DNA from: Sphingomonadaceae bacterium
GTDB lineage: Bacteria > Pseudomonadota > Alphaproteobacteria > Sphingomonadales > Sphingomonadaceae
Direction of reading: 5' to 3'
DNA length: 64,000 bases
Assembly (NCBI GenBank): GCA_025359425.1
Contig: JANYGC010000116.1
Coordinates: 1-64,000, forward strand
Of this stretch, positions 53,199 to 61,089 are shown piece by piece (the stretch's first letter is position 1; every line of letters begins with the position of its first letter). Both the position numbers and the translations under genes were made by a program. A model generated the notes under the pieces. The model ran no database searches, had not been told where the DNA came from, and saw nothing but the letters and a program-made list of their open reading frames with translations.

Positions 53199-53807
53199 TC
53201 AAACCACTTCGGCCAGCCCTTCGAGTGCGCTGCGCAACGCGGAAAGTGCCTGCGCCTTAAGCTGGTGCACGCGCGGCACGGAAACGCGCAGCGTCTCGGC
53301 AATTTCCGCCAGATTGAGTTCTTCGACAAAATACAGCTGGACCACGAGTTGCAGCCGCTCGGGCAAGTCAGCGATTGCCCTGGCCACCGCGCCGCGCAAT
53401 TCTTCGTCGGCGAGCAAGGCGAAACTGTCGGGCCGCGCGTCGGCAAAGGCGAGATCGCTGTCCGAGTAAGCCTCGTCGATCGATTCCAGCCGCACCGGCG
53501 CATCATGCCGCGCCGCGCTACGGGCGAGCGGAATGTGCCGCCGGATCAGATCGACCATCGCCCCGCGCACGCGCATTTTGGCATAGGCGGCGAAGCCGTC
53601 TTCGCCCGGCCCGGCGTGGCGCTGGGCGCACTCGGTCAGCGCGACCATCCCGGCCTGCATCAGGTCTTCCAGCTCGATCCCCTGCCGCCCGCTGCCGTGG
53701 ACGTGCCACGCGAGCCGCCGGACCATCGGCAGGAAGCGCTGAACGCGCTCGGCAATGTGGCCCTGATAGGCGCGCGGCACGGTCAGGCTTTTGGCATCGT
53801 GGATCAT
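53199..53807 (-). CDS. fliA: Flagellar sigma factor FliA (sigma-28)
   Basis: The 202 residues include the sigma-70 family region 2 (GIELEDLMQAGMVALTECAQ) and region 4 helix-turn-helix (LNLAEIAETLRVSVPRVHQL). The length and the flagellar context identify FliA, which drives late flagellar genes and is held by the anti-sigma FlgM encoded upstream. The ATG overlaps the flhA stop (ATGA). Confidence 0.9.
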   Translation of the reverse strand: MIHDAKSLTVPRAYQGHIAERVQRFLPMVRRLAWHVHGSGRQGIELEDLMQAGMVALTECAQRHAGPGEDGFAAYAKMRVRGAMVDLIRRHIPLARSAARHDAPVRLESIDEAYSDSDLAFADARPDSFALLADEELRGAVARAIADLPERLQLVVQLYFVEELNLAEIAETLRVSVPRVHQLKAQALSALRSALEGLAEVV

Positions 53808-55900
53808 GCGAACTCTCTTTCCGGTGCGGGTATTGGTGCGGCTTGCGGCGCGCCGATTACCGCGACGACTTCGATCGGTTGCGCGGGCGGCAGTTCGGCA
53901 ATCGACAGCACCAGGCAGCTGGGCGCGCGTTGCCTGAGCAGCGCAGCGAGCGCGCGGCGCGCGCGCGGCTGGACCACCAGGGCGAGCGGCGGTGCGGTAG
54001 GGCCGCGCTCCGCCACCAGGGCGGCGATATGCTCGCCGATGTTGCGCGCGAGATCGGGCTCGATCACCGGCTGTCCGGTCGCGGGATCGGTCAGCCCTTG
54101 AACAATTGCGGCTTCGAGCTGCGCATCAAGCGTCAGCACCGGCAAACGCTGGTCGGGCGCGCAGATCCGCGCGACCATCGCTGCGCCCAGGTCGGCGCGG
54201 ACCAGTTCGACCAACCTTTCGTGGTCGGCGGTCTGCTGCACCGCCTGCGCCAGCGCAGCAAGAATGGGCAGCGGATGCCCGATTGGCAGTCCGTCTTCGA
54301 GCAATGCGCTAAACAACCGGGTCAGCGCGGCAAGGTTCAGCGGGGCGGGATAGACCGCCTCGACCAGGCCCGCGGCGCGTTCCTTGACCCCGTCGAGGAT
54401 CGCCTTGAGTTCATCCGGCCCGAACAGCGCCTGCGGGCGCTCGCTCAGCAGCTGGTTGAGCTGGGTCGCAACGACAGTGCTGGCGTCGACGGTCAAATAT
54501 CCCTCGGCAATCGCGAGGTCGCGCTGCGCCGGGTCGATCCACAGCGCGGGGCAGCCGAAGCTGGGATCGCGGGTGGCCATACCGTGCAGGCGGGTGGTGC
54601 CGTGAACGTCGCCGGCGTCAATCGCCAGCGTCTGGTCGGCGCGCAGCTCACCCCCGCCGAGCGGCACCCCGCCAAGCATGATGCGGTAGTGATTGGGGCC
54701 AAGCTCAAGGCTGTCGCGCACGCGGAACTGCGGGACGACGAAGCCGAAGGCCTGGCTCAGCTGCTTGCGCACCCCGGTGATCCGCGCGACCAGCGGCGAG
54801 CCGCGCTTGTCATCGACGAGGTGGATCAGCCCGTAGCCCAATTCGATCGTGACCAGCGTGTGGTCGGACACATCTTCGAGTGCGATCCGCCCCGGATCGG
54901 GCGGCGGCGGCGCTTCGGCGAGCGGGGCCGGACGCGCGGCGCGCTGGCTGAGTTTGCGCCACAACCACAAGGTGAGCGCGGCGGCGGGCAGGAAAATCGT
55001 CTGCGGCATCGCCGGGATCATCCCGATCGCGCCAAGGATCACCGCGACCGGCAGCCACGTCGCCGGGTTGCCGAGCTGGCCGCCGATCTGCCCGGCCAGA
55101 TCGCGCGAGTCGGACACGCGGGTGACGATCACCGCCGCGGCAATCGACAGCAGCAACGAAGGCACCTGCGCGACCAGCGCGTCGCCCACCGCCAGGGTGA
55201 CGTACTTCTGCGCGGCATCGCCCGCCGTCAGCCCGTGGCTGATCATGCCCAGCGTGAAGCCGGCGATGATGTTGACCCCCAGGATCAGCAGCGCAGCGAT
55301 CGCGTCGCCTTTGACGAACTTGCTCGCGCCATCCATCGAACCGTAGAAATCGGCCTCGGTCGCGACTTCGCGGCGGCGCGCCTTGGCCTCGTCCGCAGTC
55401 AGCAGGCCAGCGGCGAGATCGGCGTCGATCGCCATCTGCTTGCCGGGCAAGGCATCGAGCGTGAAGCGGGCCGAAACTTCGGACACGCGCCCCGCGCCCT
55501 TGGTCACCACCACCATGTTGATGATCATCAGGATCGCGAAAACGAACAGCCCGACCGCGAAATTGCCGCCCACCAGAAACGCGCCGAACGCCTCGATCAC
55601 GTGGCCCGCAGCGGCCCCGCCAAGATGTCCGTTGACCAGGACCACCCGGGTCGAGGCGACGTTGAGCGACAGCCGCAGCAGCGTTGCGAACAGCAGCACC
55701 GAGGGGAAGGAGGAGAAGTCGAGCGGCTTTTCGGCGTTCATCGCGGCCATCAGGATCGCCACCGACAGCGCGATGTTGAGCACGAAGAACACGTCGAGCA
55801 CCAGCGCCGGGGTCGGCACGATCATCAGCCCGATCAGCGTCAGGATCCCGGCGGGCAGCGCAAAGGCGCTGAGCTTGAAGCGCTGGAGCAAAGCGGTCAC
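53804..55900 (-). CDS. flhA: Flagellar export apparatus protein FlhA
   Basis: The 698-residue protein has about eight N-terminal TM helices and the family signature LFATLLRLSLNVASTRVVLV. FGAFLVGGNFAVGLFVFAILM follows, and then a large cytoplasmic C-domain that docks chaperone-substrate complexes. It uses proton motive force for flagellar protein export. It overlaps the lytic transglycosylase stop upstream and fliA downstream. Confidence 0.97.
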   Translation of the reverse strand: MTALLQRFKLSAFALPAGILTLIGLMIVPTPALVLDVFFVLNIALSVAILMAAMNAEKPLDFSSFPSVLLFATLLRLSLNVASTRVVLVNGHLGGAAAGHVIEAFGAFLVGGNFAVGLFVFAILMIINMVVVTKGAGRVSEVSARFTLDALPGKQMAIDADLAAGLLTADEAKARRREVATEADFYGSMDGASKFVKGDAIAALLILGVNIIAGFTLGMISHGLTAGDAAQKYVTLAVGDALVAQVPSLLLSIAAAVIVTRVSDSRDLAGQIGGQLGNPATWLPVAVILGAIGMIPAMPQTIFLPAAALTLWLWRKLSQRAARPAPLAEAPPPPDPGRIALEDVSDHTLVTIELGYGLIHLVDDKRGSPLVARITGVRKQLSQAFGFVVPQFRVRDSLELGPNHYRIMLGGVPLGGGELRADQTLAIDAGDVHGTTRLHGMATRDPSFGCPALWIDPAQRDLAIAEGYLTVDASTVVATQLNQLLSERPQALFGPDELKAILDGVKERAAGLVEAVYPAPLNLAALTRLFSALLEDGLPIGHPLPILAALAQAVQQTADHERLVELVRADLGAAMVARICAPDQRLPVLTLDAQLEAAIVQGLTDPATGQPVIEPDLARNIGEHIAALVAERGPTAPPLALVVQPRARRALAALLRQRAPSCLVLSIAELPPAQPIEVVAVIGAPQAAPIPAPEREFA

Positions 55901-56748
55901 AGCCCGAACGCCGACAATTTGCCGTAAGCCGCACGGACGTGCGGCGGGGCTTGCGTTTCACCGCCTAGCCCGAAGGTCGCGGCGAGAGTGTCCGCCATCG
56001 AGGGCCGCTTCGTGCCCCCCTCCTCATCGGAGAGGGGTTGGGGGTGGGGGAACGACATTGCGAGGCTTTGCGTCGATGTGGCTGCGGAACCCACACCCCA
56101 ACCGCGCCCCGACGGGACGGGGCTTTGCGTGTCGCCCATCGCACTCGCCATCTTGCCGCGCAGCAGGTCCATCACTTCGCCCAGCGAGCGCGGCGCGCCC
56201 GCAGAGTCGTAGAAAATCGTCCGGTTGGCATTGGCCGCAGCAGGCAACAGTGCGGCGGCGGATTGGCCGGGATCGGATTGCAGCGCGGTCAGGAACTGGC
56301 TCGCCCCGCCCGCGCCGAGGAAATGCGCCAGGTACAGCTCGCCCGCATCGGGTTCGCGCCCGAGTACGCCGGTCAGCACCAGGCGGTTGTCGTTGGCGAG
56401 TTCGCCCGCCATCAAAGCTGCGGCATCGGGATCGTAGCGCAAGTCCATGATCGCGCCGCGCTGCGCCGGGTCGGTCACCCGCCCGCCGCTGATCGCGTCA
56501 CCGGCCCAGCCGAGCCCATGTGCGCCGCCGTGGCGGTCAAGCGTCCGAAGCCAGGTACCGCCGGTGAACTGGTACAGCCCGGCCGCGCTAGAGGTCGCCG
56601 CGCGGGCATTGGGATTGAGGCTCGATTCAAGCCGCGCTTCGCCCAGCAGGTAGGCAAAGTCGACCCCGGTCGCGTGCGCGGCGCGGGCAATGGCGCTGTG
56701 GACTTGCGGTGTGGGTACCGCAGCACCGATGGCTTTAGGTTCGCTCAA
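55897..56748 (-). CDS. Flagellar-locus lytic transglycosylase (SLT domain)
   Basis: I chose the TTG at 56748 because GGAG lies 6 bases upstream; a TTG at 56763 also fits. The SLT fold shows GEARLESSLNPNARAATSSA with the catalytic Glu and GLYQFTGGTWLR. It would open peptidoglycan for the growing rod, a role filled by FlgJ elsewhere. About residues 209-244 are translated from a paired REP repeat (56015-56124) inserted in frame, giving PVPSGRGWGVGS and HPQPLSDEEGG. This linker lies after the catalytic domain, so activity may be intact. Confidence 0.85.
   Translation of the reverse strand: MSEPKAIGAAVPTPQVHSAIARAAHATGVDFAYLLGEARLESSLNPNARAATSSAAGLYQFTGGTWLRTLDRHGGAHGLGWAGDAISGGRVTDPAQRGAIMDLRYDPDAAALMAGELANDNRLVLTGVLGREPDAGELYLAHFLGAGGASQFLTALQSDPGQSAAALLPAAANANRTIFYDSAGAPRSLGEVMDLLRGKMASAMGDTQSPVPSGRGWGVGSAATSTQSLAMSFPHPQPLSDEEGGTKRPSMADTLAATFGLGGETQAPPHVRAAYGKLSAFGL
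56015..56124. repeat. Paired REP repeat inside the transglycosylase gene
   Basis: Two hairpins (CCCCTC/GAGGGG and GCCCCG/CGGGGC), each flanked by TTGGGGTGGG-type tails in opposite orientation, span 110 bases. The first matches the intergenic unit at 3259-3292. The insert keeps the reading frame open. Confidence 0.7.
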
Positions 56749-56804
56749 GCGAGGCTCCTGCAACGGACTTTCGTTGCCAGCACCTCAGCAAGGGGCGTGC
56801 CAGA

Positions 56805-57164
56805 TCAGCCGTGCGGGACCGCGCGAAGGTAAGCCGGAGCAGCAGTTGCACCGGCGCGGTACAATGCCGGCGAGCCGGTCAGCGCATCGAGCCGGGCGGC
56901 GACATTGGCCGCAATCAGGTTGCGCACCTGCCGGTTTACCTCGTTGAGCCGCCGCGCTGCATCAAGCAGCCCGCGGCATTCGTCGTCGATGTCTGCACTT
57001 GGTGCGAACGAGGAGAGCTGGTCGAGCGTGCCGCACAGCCGGGTTTTGTCCTGCGCCGCACCCATGATGCCATCCAGATCCAGCCCGGCAAGCGCCTGCC
57101 GTTCGGCTTGCAACACGGCAATCATCTGCCGCAGCTGGCCGCACATTTCGCTGCCTTCGCTCAT
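56805..57164 (-). CDS. flgN: FlgN-like flagellar export chaperone
   Basis: The 119-residue helical protein (CGQLRQMIAVLQAERQALAG, RRLNEVNRQVRNLIAANV) has the size and helix-rich pattern of FlgN, the chaperone of hook-filament junction proteins FlgK and FlgL. The start overlaps the flgM stop by 4 bases, the classical flgM-flgN pair. The identification rests on context and shape. Confidence 0.8.
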   Translation of the reverse strand: MSEGSEMCGQLRQMIAVLQAERQALAGLDLDGIMGAAQDKTRLCGTLDQLSSFAPSADIDDECRGLLDAARRLNEVNRQVRNLIAANVAARLDALTGSPALYRAGATAAPAYLRAVPHG

Positions 57165-57469
57165 TTTCCGCTCCTCAGCAGCAGGCCGGCTGCGATCATC
57201 GCATCGGCGATTTTCGTTGGCAGGACAGGGTAGCGGCCCTGGTCGATGGCCCTGCGGATTTCCGCGACACGCTCGCCGTCGACCGGCTGCGGCCCGGGAT
57301 TGAGCGCCGCGCTGCGCACCACGGCAGAGTTGGCCGAGGCATGGCTGCGGGCGGTATCGTTGGCGACCGGTTGACCGGTGACCGGCTTGTCCTTGACGGC
57401 TTTGGCAGCCACCGCGCTAACGGCGCGGGCCGCTTGCGGACCCAGGGGTCCAAGTTCGATGGGTGGCAT
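57161..57469 (-). CDS. flgM: Anti-sigma-28 factor FlgM
   Basis: The protein has 102 residues. The C-terminal helix pattern VAEIRRAIDQGRYPVLPTKIADAMI is the FlgM signature that binds FliA. The N-terminal half is disordered (Ala/Pro/Val), as needed for export through the hook. It is coupled to flgN. If the hook cannot form because flgE is broken, FlgM should stay inside and keep FliA off. Confidence 0.88.
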   Translation of the reverse strand: MPPIELGPLGPQAARAVSAVAAKAVKDKPVTGQPVANDTARSHASANSAVVRSAALNPGPQPVDGERVAEIRRAIDQGRYPVLPTKIADAMIAAGLLLRSGK

Positions 57470-57551
57470 CTCGCCGCTCCTTAATTGTTATCCAATCCGA
57501 GAACGACAGTGCGCGGGGCATATTAAGCGCGCCCGGCAAGGCGGTGCCGGA

Positions 57552-58058
57552 TCACGGCAAATCCATGCCCACAACCCCGGGGCGCAGCACTTTGGCGCGC
57601 AGCACCGGGGCGTTCTGCGCCGCGACCGAAGCTGGCCCGCGCACCTTGATCCACGCGCCCAGCACGCCGCTTTCCAGCGCTTCGCCCGGCTGCGACACGG
57701 CAAAGCCAGCGCCGCTGACGCTGATCGTCACCGCATCGCCGCGCACGATCAAGGGAGCGGCGGCCGGGCCAGCACCACCACCGGTGACCGGCACATAGAG
57801 CTTCCACCCGCCCGCTGCAGGACAGCGCACCTCAATCGTATCACGGCGCGCACCATACCAGGCGAGCGCGAGTTCGGCCGGACATGGCACCAGCCGCAGC
57901 CGCCGGTCGACAAGTTGTGCGGCTCCGCCCGGGCTGCCTTGCGGTGCGCCGGTGAACGCGGCCACCGCATTATCGACTGCGGCAAGATCGGCGTAGCTTT
58001 GCGCCAAGGCCGGACTGGCGCAGAACGCGGCTGTCAGCACGGCAAGGGTTCGGGTCAT
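57552..58058 (-). CDS. flgA: P-ring assembly chaperone FlgA
   Basis: The 168 residues carry a signal peptide (MTRTLAVLTAAFCASPALAQ). The C-terminal SAF-like part includes PLIVRGDAVTISVSGAGFAV and LRPGVVGMDLP, as in FlgA. It helps FlgI form the P ring in the periplasm. It overlaps the motB-like stop by 4 bases. Confidence 0.85.
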   Translation of the reverse strand: MTRTLAVLTAAFCASPALAQSYADLAAVDNAVAAFTGAPQGSPGGAAQLVDRRLRLVPCPAELALAWYGARRDTIEVRCPAAGGWKLYVPVTGGGAGPAAAPLIVRGDAVTISVSGAGFAVSQPGEALESGVLGAWIKVRGPASVAAQNAPVLRAKVLRPGVVGMDLP

Positions 58059-58468
58059 GGCAAGGTCTCCTTCGGCTTTGGCTCACGCAACCTGTGTGCC
58101 AGTCCGGCCTGATCGTAAGTCAACGTGGCAATCGGCAGCCCTTGCATACCCGGCTCGATCAGCACCCGCGCTGGGCGGCCGCTGGCCGCGCCTAGCGCCA
58201 ACGCGTCCAGCGCAGCTGCGGGCGGGGCGACAATGGTCAGCCGCAAGCGCGGGTCGCCCGCGTTTTGCGCCAGCCATGTTAGCAAGTCGGGGCCGCCCGG
58301 AGCAGCACTCCATACCGCGACCGGGCTGCCCAGCGCGGGCAGCATGGACGGGGCGAGCTGGGCGGGTTGGGCCGGAGCTTTCGAGACCGCCGCTGCGGTG
58401 ATCATGAACAGGATCAGCGACAGGTCGGCGAGCACGGTCTGCCAGCCGCTGCCGAGCCGCGCGATCAT
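58055..58468 (-). CDS. MotB/ExbD-like short membrane protein lacking a peptidoglycan-binding domain
   Basis: The protein has 137 residues. The N-terminus GWQTVLADLSLILFMITAAA has the single TM helix and the Asp (D15) at the position of the proton-carrying Asp of MotB or ExbD. The rest (PGGPDLLTWLAQNAGDPRLR, ASGRPARVLIEPGM) is small and not OmpA-like, so the usual peptidoglycan anchor is absent. It overlaps the MotA-like stop upstream, a stator-type gene pair. Confidence 0.65.
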   Translation of the reverse strand: MIARLGSGWQTVLADLSLILFMITAAAVSKAPAQPAQLAPSMLPALGSPVAVWSAAPGGPDLLTWLAQNAGDPRLRLTIVAPPAAALDALALGAASGRPARVLIEPGMQGLPIATLTYDQAGLAHRLREPKPKETLP

Positions 58469-59118
58469 CGTGCGGCCGCTGAACGCACCGCGCGCGGCGC
58501 ATTCGAAACCTCGACCTGTGCGGCGATCCAGTCGATCACTGCCTGCCGATCCCCCTCTTCGGACGCGGCCTTCCGTTCGACAATCCGCGCGAGCGGGGCG
58601 AGCAGCAGGTTGGCGCCGAGCAGGCCGTAAAGCGTGGTTACCACCGCCATCGAGATCGCCCCGGTGTACGAACCTTGCGCGATGCCAGCGGCGGGGAGCT
58701 GGCTCAGCGAAATCAGCGTGCCGGCGAGGCCGAACACCGGTGACAGCTCGGCCGCCTGCGCCAGGGTTCGCACCGCGCGATCGCTTTCGGCAATCCGCCG
58801 CGCCTTGTGCGCCTCATGCGCGGCGAGCAGCGCCGGGACCGAGCGCCGCGCAATCAGGGCGTCGGTCGCCTCGTCGAATTCGCTGTCGCCGAAGTGGTGC
58901 GAGTGGGCGCGCAGCAACCCGTCGCGCTGGATCTCCTGGATCTGCTGCGCGAGCTCGCCTCGCGCAGCATCGGGATCGAACGGATGGTGGCCGAGCTGGC
59001 GCAGTTTGCGCCAGGTCACGCGGCAATCGGCCCAGCCGGCGCGCAGCACCGTGGCCAACGCAGTCCCCCCGAACACGATCAGCGCCGAGGGTCCATCGAT
59101 CAAGTTCATCACGTTCAT
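58465..59118 (-). CDS. MotA/TolQ/ExbB-family proton channel protein
   Basis: The 217 residues from the ATG at 59118 start MNVMNLIDGPSALIVFGGTA, as MotA does after its first helix. Later segments AAELSPVFGLAGTLISLSQL and AISMAVVTTLYGLLGANLLL are the two conserved channel helices. It is shorter than typical MotA (about 250-290) because the first helices are reduced. It starts the flagellar minus-strand operon, 193 bp from flgB. Confidence 0.82.
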   Translation of the reverse strand: MNVMNLIDGPSALIVFGGTALATVLRAGWADCRVTWRKLRQLGHHPFDPDAARGELAQQIQEIQRDGLLRAHSHHFGDSEFDEATDALIARRSVPALLAAHEAHKARRIAESDRAVRTLAQAAELSPVFGLAGTLISLSQLPAAGIAQGSYTGAISMAVVTTLYGLLGANLLLAPLARIVERKAASEEGDRQAVIDWIAAQVEVSNAPRAVRSAAAR

Positions 59119-59259
59119 GGGCTTCAATGTTCCTGTGCTCTGAGCAACAGGACGGCACCACGCAGGATACTTCAGCAGGCGGCAGACATTTGCCGTTTGC
59201 GGCAGGCCCTTGCCGGGTGACCGCCCCGTATGACCGCGAAGATCCGTCATTTGCGCGGT

Positions 59260-59275
59260 TGGCACAGGGCTTGCT
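59260..59275 (+). promoter_or_regulatory. Sigma-54 promoter of flgBCDE
   Basis: TGGCAC-AGGGC-TTGCT matches the sigma-54 consensus TGGCAC-N5-TTGCW in every fixed position, with the GG and GC at the right spacing. It lies 36 bases before the flgB ATG. An RpoN-dependent activator such as FlbD or FleQ would be expected elsewhere. Confidence 0.8.
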
Positions 59276-59311
59276 GAATGGGCTGCACGCAATTGTGCAA
59301 GGAGCCAGACG

Positions 59312-59659
59312 ATGGCCAACAGCCTGTTCGGAATACATGGAGCCGCGCTCGAGTTACGTTCACAGCGGCTGGGGCTGATCACCTCGAACATCGCCAATGC
59401 CGGGACCCCCGGCTACAAGGCCCGCGACATCGATTTCGGTGCAGCCCTGCGCGCGAGCGTCAAAGGTCAGGGCATCGACGCCGCCGCCAGCGGGGCGATC
59501 CGCTACCGCGTTCCGGTCATGCCCAGCCTTGACGGCAACACGGTCGAGATGGCGACCGAGCAGACCGCCTTTGCCGAAACCGCGGTGGGCTACCAGGCAA
59601 CCTTGTCGTTCATACGCGGCCGGGTCGAGACCATCACCCGCGCGCTGAAGGGCGATTGA
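59312..59659 (+). CDS. flgB: Flagellar basal-body rod protein FlgB
   Basis: The protein has 115 residues. The rod-protein signature ITSNIANAGTPGYKARDIDF is present after the N-terminal helix, and the C-terminal helix AVGYQATLSFIRGRVETITR matches. It forms the proximal rod. AAGGAG precedes the ATG, and flgC follows at once. Confidence 0.93.
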   Translation: MANSLFGIHGAALELRSQRLGLITSNIANAGTPGYKARDIDFGAALRASVKGQGIDAAASGAIRYRVPVMPSLDGNTVEMATEQTAFAETAVGYQATLSFIRGRVETITRALKGD

Positions 59660-59661
59660 GC

Positions 59662-60072
59662 GTGGCCGGCCCGGTCCCCCTGACGCTGTTCGGCGTCGCC
59701 CAGCGGGGCATGTCCGCGCAGCTGGTGCGGATGAACGCAGCCTCGTCCAACCTCGCCAACGCGGGTTCGGTCGCCAGCAGCGAGGACGCGGCGTACCGCC
59801 CGGTCCGCGCGGTCTTCGCCGAGGATTACGACCGCGCGAGCGGGCTCTCGACCGTGCGGGTCAGCAGCGTGACCCGCGAGACTGCCGCGCCGGTCAAGGA
59901 ACACAATCCGGGCCACCCGCTCGCCGACGCGAACGGCGATATCTGGATCGCCCCGGTCGATGAAAACGCCGAGATGACCGAAATGCTCGATGCCTCGCGC
60001 CAGTACCAGAACCTGGTCGAGGCCCTGTCCACCGCCAAGCAGTTGATGCTCGATACGATGAGGATGAAATGA
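59662..60072 (+). CDS. flgC: Flagellar basal-body rod protein FlgC
   Basis: I chose the GTG at 59662 because AAGGG lies 9 bases before it; a TTG at 59656 overlapping the flgB stop is the alternative. The 136 residues contain RMNAASSNLANAGSVASSED and end DASRQYQNLVEALSTAKQLM, the FlgC pattern. The stop overlaps flgD. Confidence 0.92.
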   Translation: MAGPVPLTLFGVAQRGMSAQLVRMNAASSNLANAGSVASSEDAAYRPVRAVFAEDYDRASGLSTVRVSSVTRETAAPVKEHNPGHPLADANGDIWIAPVDENAEMTEMLDASRQYQNLVEALSTAKQLMLDTMRMK

Positions 60073-60347
60073 TGATCTCAGCGATTACCACCGCCGCCGC
60101 AGCTCCCGCCAAAGCTCCCTCACAGGTGCTGGGCCAGGCCGACTTCATTCGCCTGATGACCACGCAGATGAAGCAGCAGGATCCGACCGATCCGGTCGAT
60201 AACAAGGAGATGATCGCGCAGATGGCGCAGTTCTCCTCGCTCTCGGGGATCGAGAACATCAACGCGACGCTGAAGGCGATCTCCGCCCAGCTCGCTCAGG
60301 CCTTGGCTGCCAAGGCCGCCCAGACCGCCACCACACCCACTGCCTAA
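60069..60347 (+). CDS. flgD: Short FlgD hook-assembly protein
   Basis: The 92 residues hold the conserved N-terminal FlgD block DFIRLMTTQMKQQDPTDPVD and QFSSLSGIENIN. The C-terminal tudor and fibronectin-like domains of the usual 220-residue FlgD are absent. Nothing in the DNA suggests a frameshift, since the stop is followed by a normal intergenic spacer and flgE start. It may be a naturally minimal hook cap scaffold. Confidence 0.85.
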   Translation: MMISAITTAAAAPAKAPSQVLGQADFIRLMTTQMKQQDPTDPVDNKEMIAQMAQFSSLSGIENINATLKAISAQLAQALAAKAAQTATTPTA

Positions 60348-60358
60348 GGAGACCACCG

Positions 60359-60568
60359 ATGTCCTTCTACACTTCGCTCAACGGCCTCAAGAACGCGCAA
60401 ACCGAGCTGTCGGTGATCGCCAACAACCTCGCCAATGCCGAAACCACCGGGTTCAAAAAGAGCCGGATCAACTTCTCCGACCTCGTTTCGGGCAGCGCCG
60501 CGAGCAATCCCAAGCTGATCAAGGGGCTGGGTTCGACCGTGCTGTCAATCGACCAGAACTTTTGGTAG
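60359..60568 (+). pseudogene. flgE: flgE, truncated by an insertion element
   Basis: The N-terminus MSFYTSLNGLKNAQTELSVI and NLANAETTGFKKSRINFSD is a clear hook protein. FlgE reading continues to SIDQNF (base 60562 or 60563), and the next bases GGTAGTG are the edge of an IS1-like element whose TAG ends the frame at codon 70. The remaining several hundred codons of flgE are not in the window. Hook assembly, and so motility, should be lost unless another copy exists. Confidence 0.88.
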
Positions 60569-60651
60569 TGTCTCAGTTTGAATTTTGACGCATCCGCTGT
60601 CGCATTTCAGCCGCGCCTCGTATATGCTTAGCGCAAAGCAAAGGAAGCGCT

Positions 60652-60825
60652 ATGGATCAAGAACGAAGTGACAAACTGGATGCGGCGGTGGCCGGACTAA
60701 GAGAAGCATATACACTGAACGGCTCGCCCGCCCCGTCGGATGTCATGCTTGCCGTCCTTGCTTCCTGCGCCATTGACGAGATCGAAAGCGCGGGCTTCAA
60801 GATCGTCCGGCGCTCCGATGCCTAA
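60652..60825 (+). CDS. Passenger protein, 57 aa
   Basis: The product has 57 residues from the ATG at 60652, with GGAAG 5 bases before it. MDQERSDKLDAAVAGLREAY then SDVMLAVLASCAIDEIESAG suggests two helices. The family is unknown. The stop region overlaps the next gene's start by 8 bases, so they are coupled. Confidence 0.5.
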   Translation: MDQERSDKLDAAVAGLREAYTLNGSPAPSDVMLAVLASCAIDEIESAGFKIVRRSDA

Positions 60826-61051
60826 AGGCCCACGCGGAGAGAAGCGACCAGCCGACGCTATCGGGCTTGCCGTGATGGTCGGCAAGATCGCCACTGGCGA
60901 GATTGAGGACGCGCCGGACGCGACCAAGAGCGCCGCTGCCCAGCTTGGTAGCTTGGGCGGCAAGAAGCGCGCGGAGAATATGACGCCGGAGCGGCGGGCC
61001 GAGATTGCCAAGGCGGCAGCGGCGAAGCGGTGGGAACATAATAGGACTTGA
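60818..61051 (+). CDS. Small basic passenger protein, 77 aa
   Basis: MPKGPRGEKRPADAIGLAVM is followed by a KSAAAQLGSLGGKKRAENM motif and TPERRAEIAKAAAAKRW. The basic Gly-Lys-Arg pattern (LGSLGGKKRAENMTPERR) is known to me from small uncharacterised proteins associated with mobile DNA and may bind nucleic acid. No structure-based evidence is available. I chose the ATG at 60818 rather than the longer frame because the longer N-terminus overlaps the previous gene. Confidence 0.6.
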   Translation: MPKGPRGEKRPADAIGLAVMVGKIATGEIEDAPDATKSAAAQLGSLGGKKRAENMTPERRAEIAKAAAAKRWEHNRT

Positions 61052-61089
61052 CCCTGTTCATTTTCTCCGCCACATCTGAGGGAGAAAAA

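Noticed and set aside
53375..55927. An 850-codon plus-strand frame opposite fliA and flhA
   Set aside because: It is antisense to two well-supported flagellar genes, and its translation is compositionally biased (Arg, Gln, His) without motifs.
60740..61051. A 103-residue start for the basic passenger protein
   Set aside because: The first 26 codons fully overlap the upstream 57-aa gene. The ATG at 60818 gives the conserved-looking MPKGPRG start.
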